Position numbers and translations under genes: made by a program
From: Terriglobia bacterium
GTDB taxonomy: Bacteria; Acidobacteriota; Terriglobia; Terriglobales; Acidobacteriaceae
Direction: 5' to 3'
Length of the DNA stretch: 64,000 nt
NCBI GenBank assembly: GCA_020072815.1
Contig: JAIQGE010000001.1
Span: 186,001-250,000 of the forward strand
Notes under the pieces: model-generated
What the model was told of the DNA's origin: nothing
Databases searched by the model: none
Seen by the model: the letters and a program-made list of their open reading frames with translations, nothing else
Shown here: positions 1 through 7,669 of the stretch, piece after piece
Position numbering within the stretch: the stretch's first letter is position 1
Layout of the letters: each line of letters begins with the position of its first letter

Positions 1-1197
1 GTGGCGGAAAAGGCCGTGGGCCAGCAGGTGCTGACGGCGCTCTCTCCGGCGCAACAGGTGATCAAGATCGTCCACGACGAACTGGTCGCCATGCTGGGCA
101 AAGACACATCCAAGCTGAAGTTTTCTTCGCAGCCGCCCACGGTCATCCTGATGGCCGGACTGCAAGGTTCGGGCAAAACCACCACATCCGGCAAGCTGGC
201 GGCATGGCTGAAGAAAGGCGGGCATCGCCCCATGCTGGTGTCCGTGGACGTGTACCGTCCCGCGGCGCGCCAGCAGTTGAAAGTTGTGGCCGAGGCCATC
301 AAGGCCCACCTCTACGAAGGCAAGGTTGAGCATGCCGACACGCCCACGGTGGAGCGCCTGGCCAAGGAAGCCCGCAAAGAAGCCGCCAACTCGGGCTGCA
401 ATTTCCTGATCGTGGACACCGCCGGCCGCCTGCATATAGATGACGACCTGATGGCGGAAATGCAGTCGCTCAAAAAGCTGCTGAACCCGCAGGAAATCTT
501 GTTCGTGGCCGACGCCATGACCGGACAGGACGCCGTGAACTCCGCCGAAGAATTCCATAAGAAGCTGGCCATCACCGGCGTGATTCTGACCAAGATGGAT
601 GGCGATGCACGCGGCGGCGCCGCGCTTTCCATCCGCCAGGTGACCGGGCAGCCGATTAAGTTCATCGGCGTGGGCGAAAAGTACGACGCGCTGGAGCCGT
701 TCCATCCCGACCGCATCGTCGGCCGCATTCTGGGCATGGGCGACGTGATGACGCTCATCGAAAAGGCCCAAGAACACGTGGACCAGAAAAAGGCCACGGA
801 GTTCGCGTCCAAGGCGCTTTCCGGAGGCGGCTTTTCCCTGGAAGACTTCCGCGACCAGTTGCGCCAGGTGAAGAAAATGGGATCGCTGGCCAGCGTGATC
901 AAGATGCTGCCCAGTGTGGGCCCGTTTGCCGGCATGCAAAAAGCCGCTGACCACGTGGACGACAAACAGCTCACCCACGTGGAAGCCATCATCAATTCCA
1001 TGACCAGCCATGAGCGGCTGAATCATGAGGTGATCAACGGCAGCCGGCGCAAGCGCATCGCCCGCGGCTCCGGCACCAGCGTGCAGGAAGTGAACCAGGT
1101 GCTGCGGCAATACGCCCAGATGCGCAAAATGTTCAAGGACATGGGCAAGGCCAGCTTTGGCAGAAAGCTGGCGGGGATGAAGTTTCCAGGAATGTAG
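1..1197 (+). CDS. ffh: Signal recognition particle GTPase Ffh (5' truncated by window edge)
   Basis: This is the GTPase subunit of the bacterial signal recognition particle, which delivers nascent membrane proteins to FtsY at the inner membrane. The 398 visible residues begin inside the N domain (AEKAVGQQVL... is normally about 50-60 residues into the protein), so the GTG at position 1 is an internal codon and not the start. The P-loop GLQGSGKTT lies near residue 53, a DTAGR G3 box near 139, and TKMDGDARGG (G4) near 198. The C-terminal M domain ends in a Met/Lys-rich tail (MRKMFKDMGK, KFPGM). The family is about 450 aa. Identity is clear from motifs; only the 5' end is missing. Confidence 0.97.
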   Translation: MAEKAVGQQVLTALSPAQQVIKIVHDELVAMLGKDTSKLKFSSQPPTVILMAGLQGSGKTTTSGKLAAWLKKGGHRPMLVSVDVYRPAARQQLKVVAEAIKAHLYEGKVEHADTPTVERLAKEARKEAANSGCNFLIVDTAGRLHIDDDLMAEMQSLKKLLNPQEILFVADAMTGQDAVNSAEEFHKKLAITGVILTKMDGDARGGAALSIRQVTGQPIKFIGVGEKYDALEPFHPDRIVGRILGMGDVMTLIEKAQEHVDQKKATEFASKALSGGGFSLEDFRDQLRQVKKMGSLASVIKMLPSVGPFAGMQKAADHVDDKQLTHVEAIINSMTSHERLNHEVINGSRRKRIARGSGTSVQEVNQVLRQYAQMRKMFKDMGKASFGRKLAGMKFPGM

Positions 1198-1635
1198 GGT
1201 TTGCTTTTGTCCCGAGCGTTCGTACTTGAGGGTCGCATGACCCGAAACCCTGAGCGAAGCCGAAGGGGAGGGAACTCTATCGGTTTCGCGGGTCGCTGTA
1301 AAGCTTTCACCACGGAGACACGGAGGCACGGAGAAAAGCAGAGCGGGAATTGGGATCTGTGTTTCATGGATTCCGCCCATATCCTCTTTCGCGAACTCCC
1401 ATCGTCGTAATCGCAAACCCCGCTTCAACAGATGTTTGCTTGGTTGTCGTAAAAACAACGGTTCGTCCGTTCGCTCCTCATTCTTTTTTTCTCCGTGTCT
1501 CCGTGCCTCCGTGGTGAACAAGCCCTGATGCGAAGCGAGTCTTGCTTCCTCCGTGTCTCCGTGTCTCCGTGGTGAAGGAAATCCCCGAACCAAACCAGTA
1601 AATCCTTCTTTTTTCCTTCGTTTTGCACAATTATC
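1198..1635. repeat. Non-coding spacer with inverted copies of a dispersed 'cacggagacacggaggcacggag' repeat
   Basis: This gene-free stretch between ffh and lexA holds one forward copy of the repeat at 1306-1337 and two reverse-complement copies at 1486-1518 and 1545-1578. The outer pair could fold into a stem of about 30 bp around a 150-nt loop. A second repeat type, 'cctgagcgaagccgaaggg', lies at 1249-1268. Short ORFs here are products of the repeats. Related words occur at 6868-6913 and 60413-60480. Confidence 0.75.
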
Positions 1636-1664
1636 TTGACAGTTCGTATTTTGTTCGTAAATAA
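1636..1664 (+). promoter_or_regulatory. lexA promoter with embedded SOS-type direct-repeat operator
   Basis: A consensus -35 TTGACA lies at 1636-1641 and an AT-rich -10-like AAATAA at 1659-1664, 17 bp apart. The spacer contains GTTC at 1642-1645 and GTTC at 1653-1656 separated by exactly 7 bases, inside two GTTCGTA direct repeats. GTTC-N7-GTTC is the known LexA box of Alphaproteobacteria. Its position between -35 and -10 fits autorepression. The start codon at 1672 is only 7 bases past the -10, so the mRNA may be nearly leaderless. Confidence 0.6.
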
Positions 1665-1671
1665 TTCGCTT

Positions 1672-2289
1672 ATGGCTATTACTAAACGGCAACGTCAGGT
1701 TTACGACTTCCTGCAGACCTTCATGCAGACCAACGGATACTCGCCATCGTTTGAAGAGATTGGCGAAGGGCTGGGCTTGAGTTCCCTGGCCACGGTGCAC
1801 AAGCACATCACCAATCTGGAGAAAAAAGGGCTGCTCAAGCGCGAGTACAACCGCAGCCGCTCCATTGATGTTCTTCCGGTGCGCGGCTTGTTCAAGCGGA
1901 CCGTACAAAAACCGGAGACGGCACTGCCCCTGATGGGGCGCATCGCCGCCGGCCAGCCGATTGAGGCGGTGGAAAACCCGGAAACCATCTCGCTGGGCGA
2001 TATTACCCGCTCCAAAGATGTGTTTGTCCTCCAGGTCAAAGGCGAGAGCATGAAGGACGAACACATTGTGGATGGCGATTACGTTCTGGTGGAGAAAGCC
2101 AACACGGTGCGCGACGGAGAAATCGCAGTCGCCCTGGTGGATGGCACTGACGCCACGCTCAAGCGCCTCTTCCGCGAAGGCCAGACCATCCGGCTGCAGC
2201 CATCCAACACCGCCATGAAACCCATCATGGTGCCCGCCAAGTCCGTGCAGGTGCAAGGCCGGGTGATTGGCGTGCTGAGAAAGTATTAG
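1672..2289 (+). CDS. lexA: SOS response repressor/autoprotease LexA
   Basis: LexA represses DNA-damage genes and cleaves itself when RecA filaments form. The 205-aa product has the N-terminal winged-helix domain (AITKRQRQVYDFLQ..., about residues 1-70) and a C-terminal S24 peptidase domain. The Ala93-Gly94 cleavage site is in GRIAAGQ, the catalytic Ser126 in GESMKD and Lys164 in ATLKRL. I chose ATG 1672 because the longer TTG frame at 1636 would start inside the promoter -35 box. No Shine-Dalgarno is visible, consistent with a leaderless transcript. The gene is monocistronic, followed by a terminator. Confidence 0.96.
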   Translation: MAITKRQRQVYDFLQTFMQTNGYSPSFEEIGEGLGLSSLATVHKHITNLEKKGLLKREYNRSRSIDVLPVRGLFKRTVQKPETALPLMGRIAAGQPIEAVENPETISLGDITRSKDVFVLQVKGESMKDEHIVDGDYVLVEKANTVRDGEIAVALVDGTDATLKRLFREGQTIRLQPSNTAMKPIMVPAKSVQVQGRVIGVLRKY

Positions 2290-2297
2290 AGATTCCG

Positions 2298-2330
2298 CGC
2301 GGACGGGCGGCGAGCCTGTCCGCGTTTTTT
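2298..2330 (+). terminator. Rho-independent terminator of lexA
   Basis: A 7-bp GC stem CGCGGAC/GTCCGCG (2298-2304 with 2318-2324) closes a 13-nt loop and is followed directly by six T residues. It begins 9 bases after the lexA stop codon. Confidence 0.85.
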
Positions 2331-2550
2331 CCACGTTCGCCGGGCTCTCCGCGCAACCGGCAGACCGATCTGACTGTTGTCGCGCACCGGCTCTTCCCTG
2401 CTTCGCAAAATCCCTTCGATATAATTCCCTACAGTAATAAGCAACCAGCGCCGCGAGGCCGGCCCGTGCGCCGAGTGGCGCCCAACAAGTGCGGAAGTAC
2501 GCATGAGTGGACCAAGTTCGTGAGCGGTTTGGAGCGCAGCGACATAAATA

Positions 2551-3201
2551 ATGAAGATTGGCATCATAGGTTCCGGACGAATCGGCGCCACCGCCGCGCG
2601 GCTGTTTGTCGGCGCCGGGCACGAAGTGGCCATCAGCAACTCGCGCGGCCCGGATTCGCTGCGCGAGCTGATCGCGGAACTTGCTCCGCGCGCGCATGCC
2701 ATGACCACCAACGACGCCGCCCGCTTCGGCGACGTTGTTCTGCTGGCCGTCCCCTGGCACGTTGAAACCGCTCTGCCGGCCAAAGAGATTCTTCGCGGCA
2801 AGATTGTGATGGATGCTATGAATCCTTACCGGCCGGAGGGCGGGTTCTTTGATCTGAAAGGTTCCACCTCCAGTGAAATCGTTTTGCAGCGCATGCCCGG
2901 CGCGCGCATGGTCAAGACCTTCAACACCATTTACTACGAACATCTGGCCACGCGCGGACGCAAAGACCTGCCGGTGGAAGATCGCCACGCCATCTACTTG
3001 GCCGGCGACGATCGCGATGCCAAACAAGTTGTAGCGCGTCTGATTGAAGAAATCGGATTCGCGCCGGTGGATACCGGTTCCCTGCGCGAAGGCGGCCGAC
3101 TCCAGGAGCCGGACTCTCCTATCTACAACCAGACGTTCACGGCGCGCGAGGCCCGCGAGTTTCTGGCCCGCCACGCGCAACCGGGCCCAACACGCGGATA
3201 A
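2551..3201 (+). CDS. NADPH-dependent F420 reductase-like NAD(P)-binding protein
   Basis: The 216-aa product starts with a Rossmann glycine motif (KIGIIGSGRIGATAARLF) and continues with the SNSRGPDSL segment typical of F420-dependent NADP reductase-like proteins, where Ser/Arg after beta-2 accept the NADP 2'-phosphate. This group is common in bacteria without F420 and is usually of unknown substrate. Residues near 110 (VKTFNTIYYEHL) match the family's NxxN-type region. The gene stands alone, with no clear Shine-Dalgarno. A 24-bp repeat (2522-2547) ends just before the ATG. The fold is secure; the substrate is not. Confidence 0.8.
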   Translation: MKIGIIGSGRIGATAARLFVGAGHEVAISNSRGPDSLRELIAELAPRAHAMTTNDAARFGDVVLLAVPWHVETALPAKEILRGKIVMDAMNPYRPEGGFFDLKGSTSSEIVLQRMPGARMVKTFNTIYYEHLATRGRKDLPVEDRHAIYLAGDDRDAKQVVARLIEEIGFAPVDTGSLREGGRLQEPDSPIYNQTFTAREAREFLARHAQPGPTRG

Positions 3202-3332
3202 AGCGCCGCGCTTGCCATCGGCGAAAACCAGCGTATGTGCAGGTGATGCCCGTCACGGCAGGCGCCAACTGCTCCATCTAAACTAAACTTGGGTTTTTGT
3301 TGAAAATCTTTGCTGCGAAAACCCAACCAGCC

Positions 3333-5231
3333 ATGGCTGAATCATCTGTTGCAGAACGCACTGCTCTACCGCAACCCGAACTTCCGCGCATGGAGTGGTC
3401 ACGCGACAGCGTAATTGCACTGGCCGTTCTCCTTCTGATTTCCACGTATCTTGTGCTGCGCTTCGCGCTGGGCTGGACGTCCAGCGCCTGGCCCACGCTC
3501 GCGCCGCTGCTCATCGCTCTGGCGCTGGGTCTTCCGTTGCTCTGGGAGCTGCTGCGCCGCCTGGCGCATTTTGAATTTGGTTCGGACTTGATCGCCGGCG
3601 TCTCCATTGTCAGCGCGGTTCTGATGCAGGAATACCTGGTGGCCTGCGTGGTCATTCTGATGCTTTCCGGCGGGCAGGCGTTGGAAGCCTACGCGATGCG
3701 GCGAGCGTCGTCGGTACTGGGTGCGCTGGCGCGTCGCATGCCGACCATCGCCCACATCGTGGACGGAAGCAGTTTCAGGGACGTGGCCGTGGCGGAGATT
3801 CGTCCCGGCGATCCGCTGCTGGTGTTGCCGCACGAGATCTGCCCAGTGGACGGCGAAGTCCTGGAGGGCTACAGCCGCATGGACGAATCGTTTCTCACGG
3901 GCGAGCCGTTTGAGATGTCCAAAGCCCCGGGCGCGGGAGTGATCTCCGGCGCGGTCAACGGTGAAGCCGTGCTGAAAGTTCGCGCCACCCGCTTGCCGGA
4001 AGATTCGCGCTACGCCCGCATTCTGCGGGTGGTGAAGGAAAGCGAACAGCATCAGCCGCGCATTCGCCGCATCGGCGACCGGCTGGGCGCCTGGTACACG
4101 CCGCTGGCGCTGGCCATTGCCGGACTCGGCTGGGCGCTGAGCGGAAATCCACAGCGCTTCCTGGCCGTGGCGGTAATCGCCACGCCGTGCCCGCTTCTGC
4201 TGGCCATTCCCATTGCCATCCTGGGCGGGATTTCTCTGGCGGCGCGGCGGGGCATCGTGGTCAAGAACGCGGCCATGCTGGAGCAGATTGCCGCTTGCCG
4301 CGTGTTCATCTTCGATAAAACCGGCACGCTCACCTACGGGCGTCCGGCGCTGACGGAAGTGCGCTGCGCGCCAGGGTACCGCGAAGATGAAATCCTTTCG
4401 CTGGCCGCCAGCCTGGAGAATTATTCGCGCCATCCTCTGGCCAAAGGCATCCTGGCCGTGGCCGAGGCCCGCAAGATCGTGACTGCCCCGCCGGAAAACG
4501 TAACCGAAACTCCTGGTGATGGATTGCGCGGCACGGTGGAGAGGCATAAGGTCCACATCACCGGCAGGAGAAAAGCGGAGGCGATTTATGGCGCGCTGCC
4601 CGCCTTGCCTCCGGCGGAGAGCGGACTGGAGTGCATCGTCCTGATAGACGGGAAATTTGCGGCGTTGCTGCGCTTTCAGGACGAGCCGCGGCAGGAGAGT
4701 TCGCCGTTTATCGGGCACCTGCTGCCCAAGCACGGCGCGGAGAAAATCGTCCTGCTTTCCGGCGACAAGGAAAGTGAAGTCCGCCACATGGCCGAACTGG
4801 TGGGCATTAGAGAGATTCATTCCGGGCAAAGCCCTGAGGAAAAACTCGCGTTCGTCAAGGAAGCGACGGCGCACAGGAAGACGTTGTTCGTGGGCGATGG
4901 CATCAATGACGCGCCGGCCATGATGGCGGCCACCGTCGGCGTGGCGCTGGGCGGCACCAGTGACGCCATCTCCGAGTCGGCGGACGCGGTGGTGCTGGAT
5001 TCTTCGCTGCGCAAGATTGATGAACTCATCCACATCGGTGAGCGGATGACACGGATTTCCCTGCAGAGCGCGGTCGGGGGCATCCTGCTGAGCGCCATCG
5101 GCATGGCGGCGGCGGCCCTGGGACATCTTTCTCCGCTCAACGGCGCCATCGCCCAGGAGGTCATTGATCTGGCCGCGGTGTTGAACGCGTTGCGAGTCAC
5201 CGTCCGCCAGCGCGACCTCGCGGACTTTTGA
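3333..5231 (+). CDS. Heavy-metal-type P1B ATPase with TPC membrane motif, no N-terminal metal-binding domain
   Basis: This is a membrane ion pump of 632 aa. Visible are the actuator TGE loop (FLTGEPFEMSK), the phosphorylation motif FDKTGTLTYG, the HP nucleotide-site motif (YSRHPLAKG) and the hinge GDGINDAPAM. The metal-site helix reads ATPCPLLLAIP, i.e. TPC in place of the CPC of copper and zinc pumps. TPC is described for some P1B subgroups with poorly defined metal preference. There is no HMA domain or Cys-rich tail. The frame can extend upstream to TTG 3297, but ATG 3333 is preferred; neither has a good Shine-Dalgarno. No metal regulator is adjacent, so the substrate is left open. Confidence 0.9.
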   Translation: MAESSVAERTALPQPELPRMEWSRDSVIALAVLLLISTYLVLRFALGWTSSAWPTLAPLLIALALGLPLLWELLRRLAHFEFGSDLIAGVSIVSAVLMQEYLVACVVILMLSGGQALEAYAMRRASSVLGALARRMPTIAHIVDGSSFRDVAVAEIRPGDPLLVLPHEICPVDGEVLEGYSRMDESFLTGEPFEMSKAPGAGVISGAVNGEAVLKVRATRLPEDSRYARILRVVKESEQHQPRIRRIGDRLGAWYTPLALAIAGLGWALSGNPQRFLAVAVIATPCPLLLAIPIAILGGISLAARRGIVVKNAAMLEQIAACRVFIFDKTGTLTYGRPALTEVRCAPGYREDEILSLAASLENYSRHPLAKGILAVAEARKIVTAPPENVTETPGDGLRGTVERHKVHITGRRKAEAIYGALPALPPAESGLECIVLIDGKFAALLRFQDEPRQESSPFIGHLLPKHGAEKIVLLSGDKESEVRHMAELVGIREIHSGQSPEEKLAFVKEATAHRKTLFVGDGINDAPAMMAATVGVALGGTSDAISESADAVVLDSSLRKIDELIHIGERMTRISLQSAVGGILLSAIGMAAAALGHLSPLNGAIAQEVIDLAAVLNALRVTVRQRDLADF

Positions 5232-5473
5232 ACTGCGCGCCGTGCGGCCGTCGGCGAAACGCGAATTCGGTGGAGCAAGCGCCCGGTGACGACGATGGTC
5301 AAACGTTCTTCTTCCTGTCAATCATGGTGCTTGACATCTGGCACTCGGGACTTTTTTCCTAAGTTTTCCCAGTCTTAAAGAGATAAGCCTTGCCGCTTTG
5401 GGGCTCAACGCCCCGCCATTTTGCGCCGCAAATCCCTTTTCTACCCTGTAGAAATCGGATACTATGTGGGGCA

Positions 5474-5722
5474 ATGGCCCCCGGACTCAAAAGCGCTTTT
5501 CTGCTGTTGGTGATCTACGGCATCCTGTACTTGCTGATCTTCCCGTTGCCGGAGATTGGCGCCAACTGCCTGGGAAAGGCCGCGGTGGACCATTTCATTG
5601 TTGTCACACCCGCTTTATTCGGACTGCTCTTACCCGTTGTCTCCTTATTCGTAGTGCCTTCGGTTCTGGGATACGGCTCCGCGCACGATGTTCTCGATAA
5701 GCTCTGCGTGCGGCTCTGCTAG
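5474..5722 (+). CDS. Small predicted membrane protein
   Basis: An 82-aa reading frame with two strongly hydrophobic segments (SAFLLLVIYGILYLLIF and TPALFGLLLPVVSLFVV). I recognise no family. The start is the ATG at 5474; the open frame continues upstream to 5390 but that part has a random composition. Its membrane-protein-like composition supports it as a gene, but no ribosome site or partner does. Confidence 0.4.
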   Translation: MAPGLKSAFLLLVIYGILYLLIFPLPEIGANCLGKAAVDHFIVVTPALFGLLLPVVSLFVVPSVLGYGSAHDVLDKLCVRLC

Positions 5723-6070
5723 CGCGGTTTGTAAGGGCATCGAGGTTGCCGCCCACGGCTTGGCGCAGCGGAACTCAACTGGCGAGTCTTTCGGTAAAAA
5801 GACCACAAAAATGAAGACCACAGCGGCAGGTCATAAGTTCCTGGCCGATGCGCAGCGCAGGCCGCCCTTGGAGCTGTTTTTGGGGGGCGTTGGTCCCCCG
5901 CGAAGTGATCGCAGGCGCGACTCGCAGGCAGCCGAAGGCGCCAACCCGGCCAAAGCCGCTATCGCACATGCGCTTGAGTGGCTGCCGGAAACAGAAGCAC
6001 AGTGCACGCAAAAACTTAGGAAGCTCCCCGGCAACGCCCAGCCATCGGGAAGTGAAAGGTGTGGCAGGTC
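5723..6070. other. Gene-free GC-rich spacer
   Basis: About 350 bases between the small membrane ORF and the aldolase. Overlapping ORFs on both strands have no recognisable composition. I see no repeat, terminator or RNA gene here. Confidence 0.5.
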
Positions 6071-6802
6071 ATGAGCTATATAAGAAAGATTCTTGAGGCC
6101 GGCACGATGGTCCCCTTCGTGAGCACGGTGCTGCCTTTTGTAAAAAGAACGTTGAGCGCCGAGAGCCAGTTGCGGCTGGACCTGGTCCAGTACGGGCGGA
6201 TGCTGCACCAGCAAGGCTTCGTCGCCGCCACGGACGGCAACTTGTCCGTCCGCATGGACCGCGACCGCGTCCTGGTCACGCCCACCGCTTGCAGCAAAGG
6301 CATGATGCAGTCCGACGATATGGTCATCGTCAACCTTGACGGCAAAAAGCTGAGCGGCACGTGCAACCCGTCCAGCGAAATCGCCATGCACCTCACCATT
6401 TACAAGATGCGGCCGGACGTGGGCGCCGTGGTGCACGCTCACCCCTGTACGGCCACCGCGTTTGCGTCCGCGGGCATTGCCCTGGACCAGCCGCTGTGCT
6501 CGGAGATTGTCATCACCCTGGGCGCGGTGCCGCTGGCGCCTTACGCCACCACCGGAAGCCGCGAGTTGAGCGAATCACTGCGGCCGTTTATTCCGCGGCA
6601 TGACGCCATCCTGATGGCCAACCACGGCGTGGTCACTTACGGTGAAGACCTGCGCCAGGCGTACATGCGAATGGAGTCGGTGGAGCACTACGCCAAGATC
6701 GTCCTGGCAGCGCGACAGCTCGGCTGTGCCCAAACTCTCCCCATCCGCGAACTGGAAAAGCTGAATGAGGTACGGTCGAGGTACGTGAAGAACGGGCACT
6801 AG
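6071..6802 (+). CDS. Class II aldolase/adducin-family protein (L-fuculose-phosphate aldolase-like)
   Basis: This 243-aa protein belongs to the zinc-dependent class II aldolase/adducin fold, which cleaves sugar phosphates to DHAP and an aldehyde. The family features are in order: DGNLSVR, the TPTACSKG phosphate loop, SSEIAMHL with the catalytic acid, the zinc pair VVHAHPC, and the third zinc His in ANHGVVTYG. I chose ATG 6071; GTG 6059 and ATG 6107 (with GAGG 8 bases upstream) are alternatives. There is no sugar kinase or isomerase nearby, so the exact sugar phosphate is unknown. Confidence 0.88.
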   Translation: MSYIRKILEAGTMVPFVSTVLPFVKRTLSAESQLRLDLVQYGRMLHQQGFVAATDGNLSVRMDRDRVLVTPTACSKGMMQSDDMVIVNLDGKKLSGTCNPSSEIAMHLTIYKMRPDVGAVVHAHPCTATAFASAGIALDQPLCSEIVITLGAVPLAPYATTGSRELSESLRPFIPRHDAILMANHGVVTYGEDLRQAYMRMESVEHYAKIVLAARQLGCAQTLPIRELEKLNEVRSRYVKNGH

Positions 6803-6867
6803 GGGATAGCGCAACTTTCTCTTCGCCGACGGCTCGCGATACCCTGTGACAACGGTAGTCCTCGGCT

Positions 6868-6913
6868 GCCGTGTTTCCTTTGCGACCTTTGCGTCCTCTG
6901 CGGTGACCGGGGT
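6868..6913. repeat. Dispersed 'cctttgcgacctttgcgtcctctgcggtga' repeat
   Basis: A non-coding repeat word of a kind common in acidobacterial intergenic DNA. It is a relative of the 'accacagaggtcacagagg' block at 60413-60480 in the opposite orientation. It lies between the aldolase and the HTH gene. Confidence 0.6.
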
Positions 6914-7043
6914 TTGGCTTTTCAATCACCCCGATTTTGCCAATTCCGGCGATTTTGGCAATCTCACCTCCCCGGAACCCGCAGCGAGCACACACACAAA
7001 TCCCGCACCATAATTTCGCCTCCGCTAGTACAATTAGGCCACC

Positions 7044-7382
7044 ATGTCTAACTATTCGAGCCGGGAGGCGGCACAGTTGCTGGGCATCAGTCCGTCGGCG
7101 TTGGCCCAGTTTGTCAGAAGCGGGAAGGTTAGCGGGCCGAAGTTTGTCATCCCCGGCAAGCGCAACACCCACCTGTGGACCGAGGAACAGATCGCGCGCC
7201 TGCGCAAACGCATGCCTCGCCTGGTAAAAGGCACCAGGATCGGCAAGAAGTACAAGCTGGCCAAGAAGCCCATGACCAAGATGGTCTTCAAGAAACGCGG
7301 GCGGAAAAAGAAAGTCAGAAGTCGCGCCGAGAGAGCGGCGGCAGCAAGACCGGCGCGAAAAGTCAGGCGCAAGAAGAAATGA
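7044..7382 (+). CDS. Small HTH (excisionase/MerR-like) protein with long Lys/Arg-rich tail
   Basis: The 112-aa protein begins with a MerR/excisionase-type helix-turn-helix (YSSREAAQLLGISPSALAQFV, residues 4-25) and a wing-like strand ending in LWTEEQIARLRKRM. From residue 60 it becomes extremely basic (runs such as KKRGRKKKVRSR and ARKVRRKKK), similar in character to histone-H1-like bacterial tails. This suggests a DNA-binding architectural or regulatory protein, but the target is unknown. It is monocistronic and has no clear Shine-Dalgarno. Confidence 0.7.
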   Translation: MSNYSSREAAQLLGISPSALAQFVRSGKVSGPKFVIPGKRNTHLWTEEQIARLRKRMPRLVKGTRIGKKYKLAKKPMTKMVFKKRGRKKKVRSRAERAAAARPARKVRRKKK

Positions 7383-7435
7383 GCGGCGCGCGCTGTGTTG
7401 CGCGACCTACTACTGCGCGACCTGAAGCGCGGAAC

Positions 7436-7669
7436 TTAGTTCAGGTAGTCCCCGCTGTCCATGGGGCGCTCCCAGCCATCATAGACCCCGCTGAACTTCT
7501 CCGCGAAGGCGGTGAGTTCGTACCAGATGGGTTCCATATCTTCGTCGCCGCGCGCGGGTTGGGTGGCCAGAGCAAGCCAGTCGTCGCCGCACGCGCCTGG
7601 CCTCACGTGTGTTGGCCATCCCCTGGCGAGCAAATGCTCGGCTGCCTTTTCAACGGCCCGCAGCTTCAT
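7436..7669 (-). CDS. RraB-like (ribonuclease E inhibitor B family) small protein
   Basis: The 77-aa product contains DDWLALATQP and ends with FSGVYDGWERPM. This is very like the C-terminal GGxYDGWE signature of the RraB/DUF695-type family, whose E. coli member binds and inhibits RNase E. The start ATG overlaps the end of the upstream amidohydrolase by 20 bases, suggesting translational coupling. The family call is by motif memory only; an RNase E-inhibiting role is not implied for this organism. Confidence 0.6.
   Translation of the reverse strand: MKLRAVEKAAEHLLARGWPTHVRPGACGDDWLALATQPARGDEDMEPIWYELTAFAEKFSGVYDGWERPMDSGDYLN

Noticed and set aside
1306-1578. CRISPR-like repeats
   Set aside because: Units are few, vary in length and orientation, and have no regular spacers or cas genes nearby.
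3399-5321. 640-aa open frame on the - strand
   Set aside because: It lies antisense over the P-type ATPase, has low-complexity Arg/His/Gln-rich translation and no motif; it is a high-GC shadow.
5688-6442. Overlapping ORFs on both strands before the aldolase
   Set aside because: No hydrophobic or domain pattern, and they overlap the aldolase gene antisense.
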